From Chrysochromulina parva (lineage: Eukaryota; Haptophyta; Prymnesiales; Chrysochromulinaceae), in assembly GCA_002887195.1 (NCBI GenBank), contig PJAB01001350.1, positions 1 through 15,119 of the forward strand: a stretch of 15,119 bases of DNA, written 5' to 3'. Shown here piece after piece: positions 1 to 6,100 of the stretch. The first letter of the stretch is position 1. Each line of letters starts with the position of its first letter. The position numbers and the translations under genes were made by a program. A model generated the notes under the pieces. It made no database searches and was not told the DNA's origin. It saw nothing but the letters and a program-made list of their open reading frames with translations.

Positions 1-201
1 AGCGAAATTGAGTAGCCCGAGCGAGCGAGTACTCAGTACTTGTGTTGACCGAGGGGAGCGGAGCCGTCCGGCGAGACGGTGGTGGAGTGAGCGTGGGGGG
101 ACCGCGACGAAACTGAACTGAACTGAACAACCAGAACCGGTATACTTCAAAGAAAGCGCGCGGAGAGGCCTTCCCGGTATACCATCCGCGCGCGACTACA
201 A
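1..201 (+). promoter_or_regulatory. 5' flank of the first gene
   Basis: No gene is visible in this stretch. It holds a short GAACT run near 112-127 and two direct copies of CCGGTATAC (about 137-145 and 174-182). In the frame of the downstream ORF it is open from 127 (TGA at 124-126) to the ATG at 202. It may be promoter and 5' UTR, or part of an upstream exon, since the downstream protein has no visible signal peptide. No TATA box is convincing. Confidence 0.3.
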
Positions 202-1206
202 ATGGAACCATGGCGTTGCACAGATGAGCTGCCTGAGAGCGAGTGCACGACCATCAAGGCGGAGCAACGGTGCAGAAAACACTTGGAGATGAACGGCATT
301 AGCGGTTGCAACAGGACTTGTGGCTTCTGCTACCAGCCTAGTGGGTGGATTCCCACGCGCGCGCCATGGTTCCCAAGGAGCGAATACAAGGAGTTGGTGA
401 GCAGCGGCGACTGGTGGCAGAGCTACGGCCACGCACATGGAAGATATGCCACGATCGTCGTGCCTACAATATGTAGGCGTCTCGACCGACTGGAGTTCTT
501 GGTGAAGCGATTGATCACGGAGATGCAGTGCGTCGGAGAGGTCATGGTGGTCGCACGCGACCCATGCCATAGCATGGTCGAGCGGATGTTGCGCAACCCG
601 CAGCTCAAACCCAGTTTAAAGCAAGCGAGTGAGGAGCGCAGCCTAGCCGTCGGCCTGGTCAACATGGGCGATTGGGATCGCATCTATGGGCCGGCGTCGC
701 GGTTCTTGGCGGCGCAGAAGGCACGCGGCCACGTCATTGTGCACCTAGACGACGACGAGCTTCCTTGCGAGCGCCAAGTCTGTGGGCTCGCGGCGGCCGC
801 CCTCAAGGAGCCCATCGGCATCTATGGCCACCACAAGCGCAAGTGCAATGCCATCAAGGGCTACAGAGCTGCGGGGAACCCGAAAGCACGCTTCAACTAT
901 GCTCCGTTCGATGTGCTGCTCACGCTCTTCGCCTCGACGTCGCGCGCTTTCAACGACATCTTCGTGAGGAACTTTGACCGCTACGCGCTCGCGCTCGCCA
1001 GCGCGAGGGGAAACGGCGAGGATATCGCGTACAGCCACTTTTTGCTGCAACACTTCAATCGCACTCCAACCTACATACCGCGTGAGAATTGCTGGACGTG
1101 GCAGGTAAACGGCATCGTTGTCGAGAATTACACCGATGGATTCTCGCACCTGAACGACCGGTCCGGTATTTCGGCGAGGACGTGGCATTACAATACGCGG
1201 CAGTAG
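202..1206 (+). CDS. Putative GT-A glycosyltransferase with N-terminal ShK-like domain
   Basis: A 334-residue ORF. Residues 6-43 carry six cysteines (C6, C15, C24, C36, C40, C43) ending in TCGFC, the spacing of a ShK-like domain. Such domains are common in secreted algal enzymes and do not by themselves indicate a toxin. The rest looks like a GT-A fold: a beta-strand start (ATIVVPT) followed by a helix, then the acidic run HLDDDELP as a candidate metal and nucleotide-sugar site, and a later GNGEDIAYSHFLL stretch like the ED motif of exostosin-type GT64 enzymes. It would move a sugar from a nucleotide donor in the secretory path, but the acceptor is unknown. No signal peptide or membrane anchor is seen from this ATG, so an upstream exon may be missing. 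The +1-shifted frame stays open past the stop to 1519, so the C-terminus may be longer through an intron or frameshift. The family call is by motif shape only. Confidence 0.55.
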   Translation: MEPWRCTDELPESECTTIKAEQRCRKHLEMNGISGCNRTCGFCYQPSGWIPTRAPWFPRSEYKELVSSGDWWQSYGHAHGRYATIVVPTICRRLDRLEFLVKRLITEMQCVGEVMVVARDPCHSMVERMLRNPQLKPSLKQASEERSLAVGLVNMGDWDRIYGPASRFLAAQKARGHVIVHLDDDELPCERQVCGLAAAALKEPIGIYGHHKRKCNAIKGYRAAGNPKARFNYAPFDVLLTLFASTSRAFNDIFVRNFDRYALALASARGNGEDIAYSHFLLQHFNRTPTYIPRENCWTWQVNGIVVENYTDGFSHLNDRSGISARTWHYNTRQ

Positions 1207-1519
1207 GGCAAATGCGTTCAAACCGCCAACCGCACCACCACCACGCATCAGCCGCGGACCCTCTTCTGGTTCCTTCGCATCTGCCGGGCTTACACCTGTC
1301 GCGCGTTCGATCCGATCGGTCGGCAGGTACATTTGCAGGCACCAATGGAAAAAGAAGACTTGGGACGCTATCGGCAGTAAGCCGACGGATGTGCTCATCT
1401 CCCAGCCGCGCTACGAAGGCTGGCCGAGCAATGGCATCGTGCAGTACGTGCAGCTACCGCCGACCATAGTCGGCATGTCGAATAGCTCGATTTTCAATTT
1501 GGGGCCGAAAATCGATTGA
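1207..1519 (+). other. Open frame after the glycosyltransferase stop; possible lost 3' exon
   Basis: The frame one base away from the glycosyltransferase frame stays open from before the TAG at 1204 to a TGA at 1517-1519. Its last part (from about 1322) is protein-like: RYICRHQWKKKTWDAIG, then SKPTDVLISQPRYEGWP, then a segment ending FNLGPKID. It has no start codon of its own. Possible acceptors are CGGCAG at about 1326 and TTGCAG at about 1338; the matching donor is unclear (CAG|GTAAAC at 1104 is the best-looking site but does not keep phase). It may be the real C-terminus of the upstream gene, reached by splicing or broken by a one-base error, or it may be chance. Confidence 0.3.
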
Positions 1520-1548
1520 TCGTCAGTAAACATTGATCGTCAGTAAAC
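1515..1548 (+). repeat. Two perfect tandem copies of a 17-bp unit
   Basis: ATTGATCGTCAGTAAAC occurs twice in a row (1515-1531 and 1532-1548), starting just before the TGA that ends the open frame above. The surrounding 1520-1665 holds nothing else that I recognise and leads into the next gene. Confidence 0.9.
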
Positions 1549-1665
1549 TTAGTCACAGCCATCAGAAGTAACGTTCAAAACATGGTGCTGCGGAGAAGAT
1601 ACGCTTACATTTTGGGGTGCATGCAAAACGCGCCGTGACGGGCGGTTTCTTGAATTTCCTCGCTT

Positions 1666-2817
1666 ATGCCGCAGGGAGATTCTCTCGATGAGGAGCTGTC
1701 GCTGAAGGGCTGCAGACGACTATTTATCGACGGTGGATCGAATCAAGGTGGAGGGGTTGAAGAGTTTTACAAAGGATCGTTCTATCGTTGTGCAATCAGC
1801 GCGCCCGCCCGACTGTACGGAAAGCCCTGGCACAATGCCTCACGGCAGGTGAAGCAACAATGGACGCAGCCGTTAGCATCCAGTGATTGGTGCGTGCGTT
1901 CCTTCGAGGCCAATCCCAAGCTTTTGCCCATGCTCCAACGAAAGGAGCGCGAGCATCGCAGCCAAGGGCGTGACGTTCGCTTTATCGACGGAGTCCTCGG
2001 GACCGTGTCGGGCTCTGCCGTTCCTCGAACCATCGTGACCTACTCTAAAGACCCTGCAGGTAGCGGCGCATCCAGATTTGACTTTCGCAGAGTTCATAGT
2101 GGGAGCCCACCACTGCTGTCGTCCGAAGAGTACCTCGGCCGCGGCTACGATATTCGCGAGATCATTCGGCGCATGCATGAGCTCAACCCTACGGCACAAG
2201 TGGCGCTGCGTCTTGATGTGGAGGGGGACGAGCTCTTCATCCACAAGGCTCTCCTGGAGACGGCCGGCACGGACCTTGGCGTTGGCGACGGCAGCCTGCT
2301 CTGCCACGTGGATTGGATGTTCACGGAACACCAAAATTTGCACGTCAATCTCACGGAATACGGGCTACCGGAGAGGAGCTACAATGTCATCGGTGACCGA
2401 ATCCATGACGCGATGAACACGAGAGGGTGTGAGTGGCAGCCACAGCGACCAATCCGTGCCCACCACAGCGCCACTCGTCTTCCTTTGCCCCCTTCCCCCC
2501 AAAGCCCGACTAAAGCCCGACTGTGAAAGCCCGACGTGCTGTGCACCTCGGCACTGGCTGGTATCGACTCTCGTCTCGCGCGCGCAGGCCATCTGAAGAT
2601 CAACTGGCGAAACTTTTGGAGTGCCTGCGGTGGCCATGCACGGTACGTGTGGTCCAGCAAGACGCCGCAGGCAACTGGCATGAATGAGAGTGAGAGGATA
2701 GCAGCACAGGTCGCCAAGAGCGCACTGAAGAAGAAGGCAACTGGTAAATTGCGAGGGAGGCGGCGCTTGGCATTGGGGCAGACGTCGTCGTCGACCGATC
2801 CCACGTGGCCTCAATAG
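1666..2817 (+). CDS. FkbM-family SAM-dependent methyltransferase, two exons
   Basis: A FkbM-type methyltransferase in two exons, 330 residues. Motif I for S-adenosylmethionine is FIDGGSNQG (residues 20-28). The acidic strand end is SFEANP (79-84), and LRLDVEGDE (181-189) is the typical FkbM 'DVEG.E' motif. Exon 1 is 1666-2428 with donor GGGT|GTGAGT. Exon 2 is 2588-2817 after CGCGCGCAG. The join keeps phase 1 and makes residue Cys255, leading into HLKINWRNFWSACGG, a C-terminal block that fits the fold. Without splicing the ORF runs to a stop at 2526 with a proline-rich nonsense tail. These enzymes O-methylate sugars or hydroxyls; the substrate here is unknown. The ATG sits next to an acceptor-like GCCGCAG and an in-frame TGA lies just upstream, so an additional 5' exon cannot be excluded. 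The C-terminal 35 residues are basic and low complexity. Confidence 0.75.
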
Positions 2818-3177
2818 CTTTGTGCCTGATGGCAGACGCGTCTCGAGACGCGTGCGTGTGTATGTTAGGGGTAGGGCACCTGAGTTAGGGCACCGAGAGC
2901 TAACCTGAGAGGGAGGCGGGCGAGCATCGAGATCACATCACATATTGCTTATTGTTATTCAGAATTCACATCCGTGATCCGAACCATTTAATCGCAAATC
3001 GGATTACCTTAATGCAACGGATTTCAACGAATACGGCCGCGGCGCCTGGCTACTCCCACGCCGCCAGTACGGCGCCTGGGTACCCCGCTCAGCGGCGTGC
3101 TCCTTTAGGAACGTGATGAGCACTGGGTTTCTGGGTACCACTTAGGTACCACTGATTGCCTCTGAGTGCGTGCCTCA
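2818..3177. other. Convergent 3' intergenic region
   Basis: This lies between the converging methyltransferase and FkbH-ACP-ankyrin genes and should hold both 3' UTRs. No coding frame is convincing. It contains short repeats of GGCGCCTGG.TAC (about 3042-3083), a few TTAGGG-like words near 2864-2892, and at 3149-3180 a stretch (GATTGCCTCTGAGTGC) that is the inverted form of the 11-bp unit filling the introns next door. Confidence 0.5.
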
Positions 3178-6100
3178 TCAGATGCGCTTGTGCACGGATG
3201 AGAAGGCGGCGTGCTCCTGGATGCGGGCGTGCAGCCAATCGGCGACCTCATGCTGGCCGTTCTGGCGGACCAATTCAGCGACGGTGCGTCCCTCAAGATC
3301 GAGCAGCTCGAGCTGCGCAGTGAGCTGCGGTCCCTCCTCGTCGTAGAGCAGCCAGCGCAGCACCTCCAGATGGCCCTTCCACGCCGCCTTGACGATCGCG
3401 CCGTGGTTGGCCGCGTTCACGTGCGCGAGCGAGAGGCCCTGGGCTTGGAGCCAGCGCAGCGTGTCAACGTTGCCCGCGGCGGCCGCCCATTGCACAGCGG
3501 CGCACCCAAACTTATTTAGGCTGTGGATGTCGACTCGCGGGTGCGCAGCTAGTAACTCCATGGTCGGTCGATCACCTGATGAGGGAGGCAATCAGATGGC
3601 AATCAGATGGCAATTAGCGATGATCCCACTCCATGGTTGGTCAATCACCTGAGAAGACGGCCCAGACAAAGATTAGGGTCAGGGTCAGGGTCAGGGTCAG
3701 TGTTAGGGTTAGGGTTAGGGTTCGGGTTAAGGGTTAGGGTTAGGGTTAGGGTTAGGGTAAGGGTCAGGGTTAGGGCCAGGGTTCGGGGAAGGGATAGGGA
3801 TAGGCGAAGGGATAGGCGAAGGGATAGGGGAAGGGTTAGGGTTCGGGCTCAGGGTTCGGGTGCACCAGGGAGGACCGCCCGATCAGATGGCACTCCGATG
3901 GCAATCCGATGGCAATCCGATGGCAATCAGATGGCAATCAGATGGCACTCAGATGGCACTCAGATGGCACTCAGATGGCAATCAGATGGCACTCAGATGG
4001 CACTCAGATGGCTCACCAGAGAGGACCGCCCAGTCGAAGGCTGTGGAGTCGTCCTTCATGCGTAGCGTCGGGTCGGCGTGCGCCGTGTCGAGCAAGTAGG
4101 CGGCCACCTCGCACCGACCTGTCTTGCACGCCCACTGCAGCGCCGTGCGCCGGTCCTTGTTGACGGCATCGACTGCAACTCCAACCTCCTCGAGCAACCA
4201 GCGTGCGACCGGTAGGTGCCCCCCCCCAGCGGCCCACATGAGGGCCGTCGAGCCGTGCTTGTCGGTTGCGTGCTTCGCGAGCCAGCCACTCGCCGCAAGG
4301 GCGCGAGCTCGCCCGAGGTCACCCACTGCGCACGCGCCGAGCCCGCCGATGGGCTGCAGAGGTAGCAGCGGGTCGCGCCCATCGCGCTCGAGGATTGCGA
4401 GCTGCACGGCCCGCTGGCCGCCCTTGCTCAGATGGGCGCCGCCGACGAGGCCGCTGCCGCCGCTGCCGCCGCTGCCGCCGCTGCCGCTGCTGCCGACGTC
4501 GCCGCCGATGGCAACGTCTCCACAGCTTGCGCCGCCAGGACGAGCCCCCTCGTTTGCCGTCTCGCGAATCTCGCGAATCTCGCGGGCCGATTTTGCGCGC
4601 CTCTCCTGCCTCTCTTGGCGCGCCCACCGCTCGCCGCGCCATGCACGCCCTGCCTTGACGAGACTCCCGAGGGTCATCCCTTCAACGCTCACGCCGCTCA
4701 GGCTCAACGTCAGCCCATGGCGTGCCGCCATGGACGCCATCGTCACCGCAAGCAACGAGTCCCCACCTGATGAGGGAGGCCACCAAGGGCGGTGTCATCT
4801 GAGGCCATCAGTGGCCATCAGTGGCAATCAGAGGCACTCAAGAGGCACTCAGAGGCCATTCAACGCAATCAGAGGCACTCAGAGGCACTCAAGAGGCACT
4901 CCGAGGCCATTCGAGGCCATTCAACTTACCCAAGGACCCAAATGGCGTCGCGTCGTCATCGAGGCTCTCGGCCTCTGCAGTGCTCAGCTCAAGCACGCGC
5001 GCCCAGACACCCCTTAGCAAAGTCAGCGCCTCGGCGGCCGTCGCCCCATGCCGCGGCAGGAACGGCAGAGGGACGTTCAAGCCGCCGCGCGCCGCCATCG
5101 CTTGCTGTACGCTGCAGAGCTCCGTCGGAAAACTCGTCAAGCCTGCAGCGAGCGCCTCGAGTTTCGCCGCCGCTGCTGCCGCCCCCTCCGCTGCTGTCGC
5201 CGCCGCTGCTGCCGCCGCCTCTGCTGCTGCTGCCGCCTCCTTCGGTGCCGGTGCCACTGCAGCCGAAGCAGCGGCGCACGCCGTCGAACCCGCTGCCTCC
5301 GCCTCCGCCTCCTCCTCAGCCGCCGCCCAGACCTCAGCAGCCCGATTCGAAGCAATGCGCGCCAAACGCGGTGCGAGTCCTCGCCGAGAAGTGGCGACCT
5401 TGTCGACCGCGCTCCTCTCGCCCATTCCCCTCGCCTCCTCCGCCGCTCGCTCCGCCGCCACCCTCTCCTCCACCGCCCTCTCCTCCGCCGCCCTCTCCTC
5501 CTCCGCCACCCTCTCCGCCTCAGCCGCGGCGGCCTCCTCGGGCTCAAACACGAGCGCCACGAGCGCGCTCGAAGGGAAACGATACCTGATGAAGGAGGCC
5601 ACGGCATGCAGTCAGAGATGCAATCAGGCCTCATCAGGCGCTCAAAGGGAAGCGATACCATAGCGTGGGCGGCTCTGCAACCCATGCGCCGAGCTCGCTC
5701 GTCACCGACGCTCCCAATGTGGCTCTCGGCGCTACCGTGGTGGACGAAACTGACGAAACTGACGAAACTGCACTGGCTCTTGACGAAACTGCACTCGCTC
5801 TTCGGACAGAGGCGCCCTCGATGGCACTCTGCGTGATGGAGAGGAAGCGTCGCAGGGGAACGTTGCGGCTGTTGTCGACGACTCCGATCGCGGTCCACGG
5901 GCAGGCCGGTGAGAGCTCGAGAGCCAACGCACCTGATGAGGGAGGCCATCGGCATGCAATCGGAGAAGCATTCAGTGAAGGGAAGAGCTCGAGATCCAGG
6001 CTGATGATTGCAATCTGATTGCCATCTAATTGCCATCTGATTGTCAGTGAAGGGAAGAGCTCGAGATCCCGGCCGATGAGGGCAGATGGCAATCAGACGG

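Noticed and set aside
202..330. A ShK-type toxin
   Set aside because: The cysteine domain is fused to a glycosyltransferase-like body. ShK-like domains are common in non-toxic secreted enzymes.
672..977. Second plus-strand ORF inside the glycosyltransferase gene
   Set aside because: It is an Arg/Ala-rich frame fully inside the longer glycosyltransferase ORF, without domain features.
3672..3861. Chromosome end
   Set aside because: The tract is degenerate and coding exons of the same gene continue in phase on both sides, so it is interstitial.
4124..5663. Long Ala/Pro/Ser/Arg-rich plus-strand frames
   Set aside because: They are GC-rich shadows of the minus-strand exons 5 and 6, which code the carrier domain and ankyrin repeats. 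They show no domain of their own.
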